Assembly (NCBI GenBank): GCA_030754475.1
Contig: JASMAE010000205.1
Span: forward strand, 1 to 7,137
From: Rhodospirillales bacterium
Lineage (GTDB): Bacteria; Pseudomonadota; Alphaproteobacteria; Rhodospirillales; JASLLV01
DNA: 7,137 nt
Reading direction: 5' to 3'
The stretch's first letter is position 1. Each line of letters begins with the position of its first letter. Below, in pieces: positions 1 through 6,501 of the stretch. The notes under the pieces are model-generated. The model searched no databases. It worked only from the letters and a program-made list of their open reading frames with translations, and had not been told where the DNA came from. Both the position numbers and the translations under genes were made by a program.

Positions 1-42
1 GATTCATTGCCGAAAGCACTATCCGTTTGAGCGGAAGCAACC

Positions 43-56
43 CGCACGCCGGTGCG
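43..56. other. Short GC hairpin upstream of the first gene
   Basis: CGCAC and GTGCG pair around a GCCG loop. There is no T-run on either side, so a terminator is not supported. The first 115 bases otherwise show no convincing coding region or promoter. This may be the tail of an upstream intergenic region. Confidence 0.25.
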
Positions 57-115
57 ATTCCACGAAACTGCATGATGGTCTAGTCTCCAGCCTCGGGGCA
101 ACCGGGTGGGGAAAG

Positions 116-679
116 ATGAAGGCCGTTCTCTTCGGCGTGGCCCTCGGGGTGGTGATCGCCGGCGTGCTGGTCGCGACGCTCGTCGCGACCAGTTACCACG
201 CGGCCGCGGCCCCGTTCCTGCTGGGATTCCTCGGGATCATCGTCGCAGGCGCCTTGGTCATGCGCGCGTGGCTCAAAACGTCGGCCCCGCGATCGCGCGC
301 GCGCCGACCCGCCGTCAACCCGTCTCCGGCTCCACGCGCCAAGCCCCTGGACGCACAGACGAGAGCGGCGCTTGCCGTGATCGCCCGGCGGTTCAGCGAT
401 TCGGAATTGACCGAAATCGCCGACGCCACCGGCGCGGCCATTGCAAGCGCGACCCGCAAGATCGAAATGGGGCGAGTGGCGGACGAACGAGAGGCGGCAG
501 ACAGCCTGGGGCTTCTTTCGGAAGCGGAAATCGAGGAGACCCGGGATTTGCGCGCGCTCGCGGCGACGCTCGCGGGCCTCGCCCTTCTCGCCCGCCAGCG
601 ACGATCGAGCGCGGGCGCGACCACGGCCCAAGCGTTGATCGAAGACTTCATCGCCGGCAAGGATATCGCCGACGTATAG
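116..679 (+). CDS. Small protein with two N-terminal membrane segments, function unknown
   Basis: This 187-residue protein does not match a family I recognise. Two hydrophobic stretches, about residues 4-26 and 32-49, are separated by a short polar turn (SYH) and should form a membrane hairpin. A basic, proline-rich linker (about 54-76, with the RSRARR cluster) follows and probably lies in the cytoplasm by the positive-inside rule. The rest (about 78-187) is Ala/Glu/Arg-rich and predicted helical, with no obvious catalytic motif. The ATG at 116 is supported by a purine-rich GGGGAAAG directly upstream. The gene stands alone: 281 bases separate it from the next + strand gene. A small membrane-anchored scaffold or regulatory protein is possible but is only inference. 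Base composition matches the surroundings. Confidence 0.72.
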   Translation: MKAVLFGVALGVVIAGVLVATLVATSYHAAAAPFLLGFLGIIVAGALVMRAWLKTSAPRSRARRPAVNPSPAPRAKPLDAQTRAALAVIARRFSDSELTEIADATGAAIASATRKIEMGRVADEREAADSLGLLSEAEIEETRDLRALAATLAGLALLARQRRSSAGATTAQALIEDFIAGKDIADV

Positions 680-744
680 GCGCGGTTCGCGAGAGCGGAT
701 CGCCGGTGGCGAAATCGACCGGCCACGATCTGGTCTTGAGCGTT

Positions 745-760
745 ATCCACTTACGTGGAT
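745..760. other. Inverted repeat in the 680-960 gap
   Basis: ATCCAC and GTGGAT form a perfect 6-bp stem around TTAC. It lies 66 bases after the first gene's stop, in a gap where I see no gene. With no T-tract it is more likely a protein-binding inverted repeat or chance than a classical terminator. Confidence 0.25.
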
Positions 761-805
761 TCGCACCAGCTACACCCCGCTCGCCCCGCATCGCGTGCCT
801 GCGTG

Positions 806-825
806 GCGGGCGCATTGACGCCCGC
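806..825 (+). terminator. Strong GC hairpin between the first gene and the FAH-family gene
   Basis: GCGGGCG and CGCCCGC form seven consecutive G-C pairs around the six-base loop CATTGA. No T-run follows, so as a terminator it would be of the weak or non-canonical kind common in GC-rich genomes. It could also structure the leader of the downstream FAH-family gene. Apart from this and the repeat at 745-760, the 680-960 gap shows nothing I can support, including no clear promoter. Confidence 0.3.
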
Positions 826-950
826 GGCGGGCCTTGATCGCTCGCATGCGCGACGAGGCCTTTGCCAGATGCGCGCGCACGAGGCATAAAGCCCGGCGAA
901 ACGGGCCGCACCGGGACCCGCCCCGGCGTCGGCCGAAACACCGGATCTCG

Positions 951-955
951 GGAGG
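951..955 (+). promoter_or_regulatory. Shine-Dalgarno site that fixes the FAH-family start
   Basis: GGAGG lies five bases before the ATG at 961. The same frame is open back to an ATG at 862, but that codon has no such site. The 33 residues it would add are Arg/Gly/Pro-rich and unlike the start of the family. Confidence 0.8.
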
Positions 956-960
956 ACGTC

Positions 961-1959
961 ATGCGATTGGTCACATTCAAGAGCGCCGGACGCGAGCGCG
1001 TCGGAGCGCTTCTTGTCCCGACGACGGGGAGGAAAGAACGCGTCGTCGATCTGAACGCCGCGGCCAAGGCCATGCGCAGGCGGACCGGAACGGCCAGCCG
1101 CATGGAGGCCATCGACGACATGCTGGGCTTGCTCGAGGCCGGGTCGGGCGGCATGGCGGCCGCCCGCCGCGCGCTGCGCTTTGTCGAGCGCGCGATTGCC
1201 GATAGCGGCGGAGGAGTCCCAGGAGCCTTGCAGGGCGCCGTGTTCGATCGCGCCCGGGTACGCCTCAGCGCGCCCATTCCCCGTCCGCCCAAGTTCGTCT
1301 GTGTCGGGCTCAACTACCGTGACCACGCGATCGAAGCGGGCCTCGACATTCCCGACGTGCCGGTCCTGTTTTCGAAGTTTTCGAGCGCGGTAATCGGCCC
1401 GGCCGATCGCATCGTCATGCCTTCGGTCAGCAAGAAAGTGGACTACGAGGGCGAGTTCACGATCGTCATCGGCCGGCGCGGCCGCCACGTGCCAAAATCG
1501 AAGGCGCTCGACTACGTCGCCGGTTACACCATCGTCAACGACGTGAGCGCGCGTGACTATCAACGGCGCACGAGCCAGTGGCTGGTGGGGAAGACCTTCG
1601 ATACCTTCGGCGTGATGGGACCCGCGATCGTGACCGCGGACGAGGTTCCGAACCCCCGCGGCCTCGCCATTCGCACCTGGGTCAACGACGAGTTGCGCCA
1701 GAGCTCGGACACCGGCCAGCTCATCTTCTCGGTCCAGGACTTGATCTGGGATATCTCGCGGGTCTGGACGCTGGAGCCGGGCGACGTCATCGCCACCGGA
1801 ACGCCGAGCGGCGTCGGCGCCTATTTCACGCCGCCCCGATTCCTCAAGCCCGGCGATAAGGTGCGGATCGAGGTGGAAAAGATCGGCGTCTTGCAAAACA
1901 CCACGGTCGCCGAGAAGAAACCCGTCCGGCGCGCGTCGGCGGCTACGAGAGGGCGGTGA
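961..1959 (+). CDS. Fumarylacetoacetate hydrolase (FAH) superfamily protein
   Basis: This is a 332-residue cytoplasmic enzyme of the FAH superfamily, whose members hydrolyse, hydrate or decarboxylate 2-oxo acids in aromatic and related catabolism using Mg2+ or Mn2+. The N-terminal part (about 1-100) is the variable cap-like region; the catalytic fold runs from about 110 to 320. Visible hallmarks are GLNYRDH (116-122), DYEGE (161-165) with probable metal ligands E163 and E165, NDVSARD with ligand D194, K211 in VGKTFDTFG, and TGTPSGVG (279-286). These are the expected active-site elements, so the enzyme looks intact. The exact substrate cannot be read from sequence; acylpyruvate hydrolase, 2-oxohept-3-enedioate hydratase/isomerase and ureidoglycolate lyase-like members all share these motifs. 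The start is set by the GGAGG at 951-955. Its stop overlaps the start of the gamma carbonic anhydrase-like gene, suggesting coupled expression. Confidence 0.93.
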   Translation: MRLVTFKSAGRERVGALLVPTTGRKERVVDLNAAAKAMRRRTGTASRMEAIDDMLGLLEAGSGGMAAARRALRFVERAIADSGGGVPGALQGAVFDRARVRLSAPIPRPPKFVCVGLNYRDHAIEAGLDIPDVPVLFSKFSSAVIGPADRIVMPSVSKKVDYEGEFTIVIGRRGRHVPKSKALDYVAGYTIVNDVSARDYQRRTSQWLVGKTFDTFGVMGPAIVTADEVPNPRGLAIRTWVNDELRQSSDTGQLIFSVQDLIWDISRVWTLEPGDVIATGTPSGVGAYFTPPRFLKPGDKVRIEVEKIGVLQNTTVAEKKPVRRASAATRGR

Positions 1960-2489
1960 ACGCGATGAAATTTGCGCTCGGCGACGCGCGCGTCACGACC
2001 GAAGACGAGGAGTGTTGGATCGCGCCTACGGCCGTGCTGATCGGCCATGTCGTCTTGAAGCGGAACGCGAGCGTTTGGTGGCACACCGTGATTCGGGGCG
2101 ACAACGAACCCATCACGGTGGGTGAGAACTCGAACGTCCAGGACGGCTCGGTCCTGCACACCGACCCGGGCTTCCCGCTGACCATCGGCCGTGACGTGAC
2201 CGTGGGCCACATGGTGATGCTGCACGGCTGCACCATCGGCGACGGTTCGCTGATCGGCATCGGCAGCATCGTGCTCAACGGGGCGATCATCGGGGAAAAT
2301 TGCCTGATTGCCGCCAACACCCTGATCCCCGAGGGAGAAGAGATCCCGGCGCGCTCTGTGGTGATGGGCTCGCCCGGCCGCGTCGTTCGCGAAGTCACCG
2401 AACGCGACCTCGCGTTCATCACCGGCCCGGCGGCGCGCTACGTCGCGAACTGGAAGCGCTACCGCGACGCCATGCGGGCCGACGATTGA
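1956..2489 (+). CDS. Gamma carbonic anhydrase-like left-handed beta-helix protein
   Basis: This 177-residue protein belongs to the gamma-class carbonic anhydrase / PaaY / YrdA group. These are trimers of left-handed beta helices that bind a metal between subunits; some hydrate CO2, others act as thioesterases or have unknown roles. Hexapeptide-type repeats (I/V-G-x-x-x) run from about residue 20 to 135. The three metal-binding histidines are visible: H68 (SVLHTD), H85 (VGH) and H90 (LHGC). The RGD at 47-49 is the usual conserved turn. A C-terminal helix (about 150-177) follows, as in the family. The length is normal. Two starts are possible: GTG at 1956, overlapping the FAH stop as GTGA, or ATG at 1965 (three residues shorter), which aligns better with family N-termini (M-x-ALGD). 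The purine-rich GAGAGGG at 1947-1953 could serve either. No signal peptide is seen, so it should be cytoplasmic. Confidence 0.92.
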   Translation: MNAMKFALGDARVTTEDEECWIAPTAVLIGHVVLKRNASVWWHTVIRGDNEPITVGENSNVQDGSVLHTDPGFPLTIGRDVTVGHMVMLHGCTIGDGSLIGIGSIVLNGAIIGENCLIAANTLIPEGEEIPARSVVMGSPGRVVREVTERDLAFITGPAARYVANWKRYRDAMRADD

Positions 2490-2528
2490 CGAGCGAAATA
2501 CGCCCGATCGCCGTCCCCCTTCACCGCA

Positions 2529-2543
2529 CGGCTTGAGGAGCCG
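2529..2543. other. Small hairpin after the gamma carbonic anhydrase-like gene
   Basis: CGGCT and AGCCG pair around TGAGG, 40 bases after the + strand stop at 2489. No T-run follows, so it is only a possible terminator element. Confidence 0.22.
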
Positions 2544-2568
2544 GCCCAAGTCGCGCCGCCCCCAAGCT

Positions 2569-2601
2569 TGACGGCCCGCGCCGCGCCCTTGGCGCCCGTC
2601 A
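2569..2601. terminator. Hairpin at the convergent gene junction, possible bidirectional terminator
   Basis: TGACGG (2569-2574) pairs with CCGTCA (2596-2601), and an inner GCGCC/GGCGC pair can extend the stem. It sits between two genes pointing at each other and overlaps the stop codon of the - strand dehydrogenase. A downstream T-tract is missing on both strands, so this is suggested by position and symmetry only. Confidence 0.33.
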
Positions 2602-3393
2602 GGTCAGCTTGCCGCCGTCCACCACGATGGTGTGGCCGACGATGTAGGAGGCCCGCGCAGACGTCAGGAAGGCCACCGCTTCGGCCACGTCGCCAGGCGT
2701 CCCCAGCCGGCCGATGGGAACCATCGTGCGGACGTGGTTTCCGAGCGCGTCTTCGCTCGCCATCGCGCGCACCATCGGCGTGTCGATGGTGGACGGCGCG
2801 ACGCCGTTGACTCGGATGCCGAACGGCGCCAGCTCGCGGGCGGCGGCAAGCGTGAGCATGGCGACGGCGGCTTTCGAGGCGCTGTAGACCGACTGCGGCA
2901 GGATGGTTGCGGGTCGCATTCCCGCCGTCGACGAGACGTTGACGATGCACCCGGTGCGACGCGGCACCATGAGGCGCGCCGCCGCCTGCATGACGAAGAA
3001 AAGCGCGCGCACGTTCACCCCCATCAGCCGGTCGTAATCCTCAGCTTTGACGTCCACGAGCGGCGCCGACATCAAGGTGCCGGCGTTGTTGACCACGGCC
3101 CCAAGGGGAGTGCGCGAATCGACCTCGCGGATCGCGTCGACCGCGGCGGCGACGTCGGTCACGTCCAGGTGGATGAAACGCGCATCCAAGCCGCGGGCGG
3201 CGATCGCGTCGGCCGCCCGCGCGCCGGTCTCGGCGTCCTTATCCGCGATGATCACCGCGTCGCCCCGCATCGCCAGCGCCTCGGCGATGCCGAGCCCGAT
3301 GCCGACCGCTCCGCCGGTCACCAGGCTTCCGCGCGGTAGGGATTCTGGCAAACTTACGCTGCCACGGATGCCGGCGGCGACCGACCCACGCAC
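2599..3393 (-). CDS. Short-chain dehydrogenase/reductase (SDR), classical type
   Basis: This is a 264-residue NAD(P)-dependent oxidoreductase of the classical SDR family, cytoplasmic. Counting from the GTG at 3393, the nucleotide-binding motif TGGAVGIG is at 26-33, an acidic residue ends beta-2 (D51 in IIADKD, favouring NAD(H)), NNAG is at 102-105, and the catalytic set is N127, S155, Y170 and K174 (YSASK). The C-terminal end IVVDGGKLT is typical of the 3-oxoacyl-ACP reductase-like subgroup. The substrate is not predictable. The start is uncertain: GTG at 3393 gives an N-terminus about 14 residues longer than usual, while a TTG at 3351 puts TGG at residue 12, as in most relatives. Neither has a strong Shine-Dalgarno site. 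It lies 7 (or 49) bases downstream of the cyclase stop on the same strand, so it is probably read through from the cyclase gene. Confidence 0.92.
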   Translation of the reverse strand: MRGSVAAGIRGSVSLPESLPRGSLVTGGAVGIGLGIAEALAMRGDAVIIADKDAETGARAADAIAARGLDARFIHLDVTDVAAAVDAIREVDSRTPLGAVVNNAGTLMSAPLVDVKAEDYDRLMGVNVRALFFVMQAAARLMVPRRTGCIVNVSSTAGMRPATILPQSVYSASKAAVAMLTLAAARELAPFGIRVNGVAPSTIDTPMVRAMASEDALGNHVRTMVPIGRLGTPGDVAEAVAFLTSARASYIVGHTIVVDGGKLT

Positions 3394-3400
3394 CCGAGCG

Positions 3401-5719
3401 TCACTTCGACGTCATCACCCAGACGCCGTTCCAATCGTCGGGCGGGTTCGCCTTCAGGTGCCCGCAGCGCTCGACGTAGGTCTTGGACAGCACGTCCTCG
3501 GGGTTCAACGCCAAAACCTCGTTGAAGCCGTGGACGGCGTTGTCCCACTTGCCGTCGTAATAGTACCCGAGTGCGCTCTTGAAATGGTTGAGCGCCTCCA
3601 TGATCTTGGGGAAGGACTCGTCGGTGTGGTAATCCAGGATCTCGAAGACCCGCACCGGCTCGGTCTTTCCCTTGACCACCACTTGGTCCACCTCGCGCGA
3701 CCGATAGGTGCCGCGCAGCTTCTTGAACGTGTTCTCGCTGATCAGAATGCGCGCCGAATACTGCTTGCAGGCGCTTTCCAGCCGCGCGGCCAGGTTCACG
3801 CCGTCGCCGATCATGGTGTAGTCCATGCGTTTGGGCGAGCCGATGTTGCCGGACACGACTTCGTCGGTGTTGAGCCCGATCCCCATGTCGATACCCATCT
3901 TGCCCTCGTTGAGGCGCTCGGCGTTCCACACGCGCAGGTCCGTGATCATCGAGACCGCGGCCCGCACGCCGCGATCCTCGTCGTCATCGTGGGAGACGGG
4001 AATGCCGAAGGCCGCCATGATGGCGTCGCCGATGAACTTGTCCAGCATCCCCCCTTCGCGGCCGATGCAATCCACCATGATGGTGAAGTACTCGTTCAAA
4101 AGCGCAACCGTGCCCTGCGCGCCCAGCTCCTCGGTCAGGGTGGTGAAGCCACGGACGTCGGAGAACAGGATCGTCGCGGTCGCGCTCCGGCCGCCGAGGA
4201 AGTCCTCGCCCCCGCCGAGAAGCTGGTCGGCAAGGCCCGGATCCATGTAACGCGACATGGTGGACTTCATGCGCTTCTCGCTCGAGATGTCTTCCATCAT
4301 GACCATGGTGCCGAGCTTCTTGTTCTCGGCGTTGGTCAGCGGCAGCACTGTCAGGTTCACCGACATGGCCTCGTCGGCGAACATGACCTCGGCATCCATC
4401 AAGACGTCCGCCACCTGGGTTTCCTCGACCCGATGGATGCGCTCAAGCACCCAGGCGTTGGCGTCGGTGAAGAACTCATCGGCCTTCTTCTCGAGGACGT
4501 CCTCCGGCTCGACCCGCATGATTCGGAAACCGGCCAAGTTGCAGGTGACGATCTTGCCGTCCTCGTCGAGGGTGATCACGCCGTTCGACATGCTTTCCAG
4601 CATGCTCTCGTTGTAGTTCTTCATATTCTGGACGTCGTCGAACAGCTTGGCGTTCTCCAGCGCGATCGAGACTTGCGCCGTGAAGGCGCGCAGGCGCGAT
4701 TCGTCCTCGTCGGTGAACGGCCCGCCGCGCTTGTTCAGGACCTGGGTGACGCCGATGGTCTTGCCGTTCTTGTTGATCACCGGGACGCACAGGATCGAGC
4801 GCGTGAAAAAGCCGGTCTGCTTGTCGAATCCCGGGTTGAAGCGAAGATCCGCATACGCGTGGGCGATGTTCACGGTCTCGCCCGAGGTGAATACGGCGCC
4901 GGCGATCCCCAAGTGGTTGGGCAGGCGGATCTCGGTCGCGCCCAAGCCCTCGCCCACCTTGGTGAAGAGCTCGTTCGTCTTTTCATCGTTGATGAACAGC
5001 GTCGAGCGCTCGGACTTGAGCATTCGCGTCGCTTCACTCATCACCTTCTGCAAGAGCGCACCCAGGTCGATCTCGGAAGTGACGTCGGAGACCACGTCGA
5101 GGAACGCCATCTCTTGTTCGCGCGACTTCTTCATGCGTTCGACGAACTGGGTGCTTTGCAGGGCGACCGCCGCCTGCATGGTCATTTCCTGCAGGAGCGC
5201 GAGATCGCCGAGGGTGAAGCGCCCCCTCTTCTTGTTCAGGCATTGGGCGACGCCGATGATCTCGCCCCTGGCGGTGCGGATCGGGGCGCAAAGGATGCTC
5301 TTGGTGATGAAGCCCGTCTGCTCGTCGACGGTAGGATTGAACCGCGGGTCCGCATAGGCGTCGTGGATAAGGACGCCGGTGGCGGCCTGGAACACGTGCC
5401 CGGCGATGCCGCTCGTGTTCAGGACCCGGATCTCGCGCTGGATGTTTCCCTGGGCGATCCGCGAATACAGCTCGCCCGTCGAGGCGTCGTTGAGGAACAG
5501 CGTGCCGCGGTCGCAGCCGATCTCTTCGGTCGTGAACCTCACCAGCGTCACCAGCACCTCGTCCAGGGTCTCGAAGGCCGCAACGGTCTTGGAGACGCTC
5601 AGCAGCATCTGCGCCTGGCGCAGTTTCATCGCATCGGTGACGGTCCGGTCTCGGCGCGCCTTCTTCGTGGCACCGGCGCCGCCGTTTCCCGTGGTCTTCG
5701 CTTGGACGTCATTCGGCAT
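3401..5719 (-). CDS. GAF-GAF-PAS class IIIb adenylate cyclase, CyaB1-like
   Basis: This 772-residue multidomain protein is predicted to make cAMP from ATP. Domain order: low-complexity N-terminus (1-45), GAF1 (about 51-192), GAF2 (about 217-359), PAS (about 368-480), a linker helix (480-500), the class III catalytic domain (about 511-690) and a TPR-like tail (about 700-772). No membrane segment or signal peptide is seen. In the catalytic domain the metal-binding Asp residues are D521 (FSDVRGF) and D565 (FIGDAIMA). Purine recognition is by K561 and T635 (YTMIGD), and the transition-state residues are N642 and R646 (VNLAAR). The Lys/Thr pair is the class IIIb adenylate cyclase signature. GAF2 has a full NKFDE motif (N329, K330, F335, D339, E340); in GAF1 the last Glu is Leu (N162, K163, F168, D172, L173). 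The ATG at 5719 overlaps the upstream repeat-protein gene by 11 bases and has only a weak purine-rich site, so translational coupling is likely. Confidence 0.95.
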   Translation of the reverse strand: MPNDVQAKTTGNGGAGATKKARRDRTVTDAMKLRQAQMLLSVSKTVAAFETLDEVLVTLVRFTTEEIGCDRGTLFLNDASTGELYSRIAQGNIQREIRVLNTSGIAGHVFQAATGVLIHDAYADPRFNPTVDEQTGFITKSILCAPIRTARGEIIGVAQCLNKKRGRFTLGDLALLQEMTMQAAVALQSTQFVERMKKSREQEMAFLDVVSDVTSEIDLGALLQKVMSEATRMLKSERSTLFINDEKTNELFTKVGEGLGATEIRLPNHLGIAGAVFTSGETVNIAHAYADLRFNPGFDKQTGFFTRSILCVPVINKNGKTIGVTQVLNKRGGPFTDEDESRLRAFTAQVSIALENAKLFDDVQNMKNYNESMLESMSNGVITLDEDGKIVTCNLAGFRIMRVEPEDVLEKKADEFFTDANAWVLERIHRVEETQVADVLMDAEVMFADEAMSVNLTVLPLTNAENKKLGTMVMMEDISSEKRMKSTMSRYMDPGLADQLLGGGEDFLGGRSATATILFSDVRGFTTLTEELGAQGTVALLNEYFTIMVDCIGREGGMLDKFIGDAIMAAFGIPVSHDDDEDRGVRAAVSMITDLRVWNAERLNEGKMGIDMGIGLNTDEVVSGNIGSPKRMDYTMIGDGVNLAARLESACKQYSARILISENTFKKLRGTYRSREVDQVVVKGKTEPVRVFEILDYHTDESFPKIMEALNHFKSALGYYYDGKWDNAVHGFNEVLALNPEDVLSKTYVERCGHLKANPPDDWNGVWVMTSK

Positions 5720-6434
5720 GGCGTTTCTCTCTCGGCTTTCTCGACCTGCTTATCGACGCTTTCGCTTGAACGGAAGCGGTGGCCTCCAGCTGGTCGCGCA
5801 ACGTCGCGATGGCACCCTTAAGCTGATTGCTTTCGTCGCGGGCGGCGCGCTCGAGATCTTGCACCGTTTGCTCGTGGCCTATCATGTTCGCTTCGAGCTC
5901 GTCTCGCAACGCCGATACGCTCGCCTTGAGCTGGACGATCTGATTGTTTGCGTCGGCGACCGCTTGCTGGACCGCCTCGTCCTTCGCGAAACGCAGGTCC
6001 TCGAGCTCGTCGCGAAGCGCCCCGGCCGTCGCCTTAAGCTGAACGATCTCGTCGTTTCCCGCGGCGACCGCCTGCTGGACCTCCTTATCCTTCGCGAAGC
6101 GCATCTCCTCGAGCTCGTCGCGAAGCGCCCCGGCGGTCGCCTTGAGCTGGACAATCTCGTCGTTGGCCTCGGCGACCGCGTGCTGAACCGCCTTGTCCTT
6201 CGCGAAACCCATCTCTTCGAGCTCGTCGCGAAGCGCGCGCGCGGTGTCGCGCAATTGGACCATCTGGTCGTTGGCCTCGGCCACCGCCTGCTGCACGCTC
6301 CTGGCGTTGCCGGCCCCGGTATTCTCGAGCTCCTTGCGCAGCGCCTCGACGAGGTCCTTGAGGTCGCGGACCTGGGTCTGGGCGAGAAGAAGCTCGTTTT
6401 GATCCGCTTCGGTATCCGCCAGCGTCTCGCCCAT
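5709..6434 (-). CDS. Tandem-repeat coiled-coil protein coupled to the cyclase, function unknown
   Basis: This 241-residue protein is almost entirely charged helix. After an N-terminal segment (1-46) that holds a degenerate copy of the repeat (about 18-46, with EALRKELE), five 36-residue units run end to end from residue 47 to 226. The core features of each unit are a VQ start, an N-D pair near position 9, VQL near 13-15 and ALRDELE near 21-27. No cysteine, catalytic motif, signal peptide or membrane span is visible. The last 15 residues are strongly basic (RSRKPREKR). Thirty-six residues equal two heptads plus two hendecads, or ten turns of helix, which fits a long rod or coiled coil. ATG at 6434 follows GGA-containing purines. 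The stop overlaps the cyclase start by 11 bases, so the protein probably works with the cyclase. That is inference from layout; no homolog is recognised. Confidence 0.85.
   Translation of the reverse strand: MGETLADTEADQNELLLAQTQVRDLKDLVEALRKELENTGAGNARSVQQAVAEANDQMVQLRDTARALRDELEEMGFAKDKAVQHAVAEANDEIVQLKATAGALRDELEEMRFAKDKEVQQAVAAGNDEIVQLKATAGALRDELEDLRFAKDEAVQQAVADANNQIVQLKASVSALRDELEANMIGHEQTVQDLERAARDESNQLKGAIATLRDQLEATASVQAKASISRSRKPREKRHAE
5757..6296 (-). repeat. Five 108-bp tandem coding repeats
   Basis: On the - strand the units are 6296-6189, 6188-6081, 6080-5973, 5972-5865 and 5864-5757, each 108 bases and in frame. By eye, units 1 and 2 share 28 of 36 residues, units 2 and 3 share 29 and units 3 and 4 share 20; the last unit is the most diverged. 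The DNA word around TCGAGCTCGTCGCGAAGCGC recurs at 6001, 6109 and, slightly changed, 6217, exactly 108 bases apart. The gradient suggests that the middle units arose by later duplication. Confidence 0.9.
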
Positions 6435-6474
6435 GGTGATCCGTTCCGGTGCGCTAGAGAGAATCGCGGTTGAT

Positions 6475-6489
6475 CGGAACCGCGTTCCG
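6475..6489. promoter_or_regulatory. 15-base palindrome in the leader of the repeat-protein/cyclase unit
   Basis: CGGAAC-CGC-GTTCCG is a perfect inverted repeat around three bases. Looser outer arms GATC (6472-6475 side) and CGATC (6492-6496) extend the symmetry with a two-base bulge. It lies 41 bases before the ATG at 6434, just downstream of a possible promoter, the usual place for a repressor operator. The binding protein is unknown. Confidence 0.35.
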
Positions 6490-6501
6490 CTCGATCTCTA
6501 A

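Noticed and set aside
725..785. tRNA-like stretch: on the - strand GGGGTGTAGCTGG, with a nearby hairpin
   Set aside because: The start resembles a tRNA 5' end, but no matching 3' acceptor strand, T-loop consensus or anticodon arm can be fitted.
862..960. N-terminal extension of the FAH-family protein from an upstream ATG
   Set aside because: There is no ribosome site at 862, the added residues have low-complexity composition, and a strong GGAGG precedes the ATG at 961.
751..1896. A 381-codon - strand frame opposite the FAH-family gene
   Set aside because: It is antisense to a gene with intact active-site motifs, and its translation is Asp/His/Arg-rich with no domain.
3047..5821. A 924-codon open frame on the + strand, longer than the real - strand cyclase gene
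   Set aside because: It lies antisense to the cyclase and SDR genes. Its translation is rich in His, Arg, Val and Gly with no domain, while the opposite strand encodes clear GAF, PAS and cyclase motifs. Long antisense frames are expected in GC-rich DNA.
5757..6296. CRISPR-like array because of the regular 108-base spacing
   Set aside because: The repeats are contiguous, in frame and variable along their whole length, with no constant repeat and unique spacer pattern; they are protein-coding.
5379..6473. A 364-codon + strand frame with repeated leucine/arginine-rich units over the repeat region
   Set aside because: Its periodicity is the mirror of the 108-bp repeats encoded on the - strand. 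The - strand product has coherent helical chemistry and an overlap with the cyclase, so this frame is a shadow.
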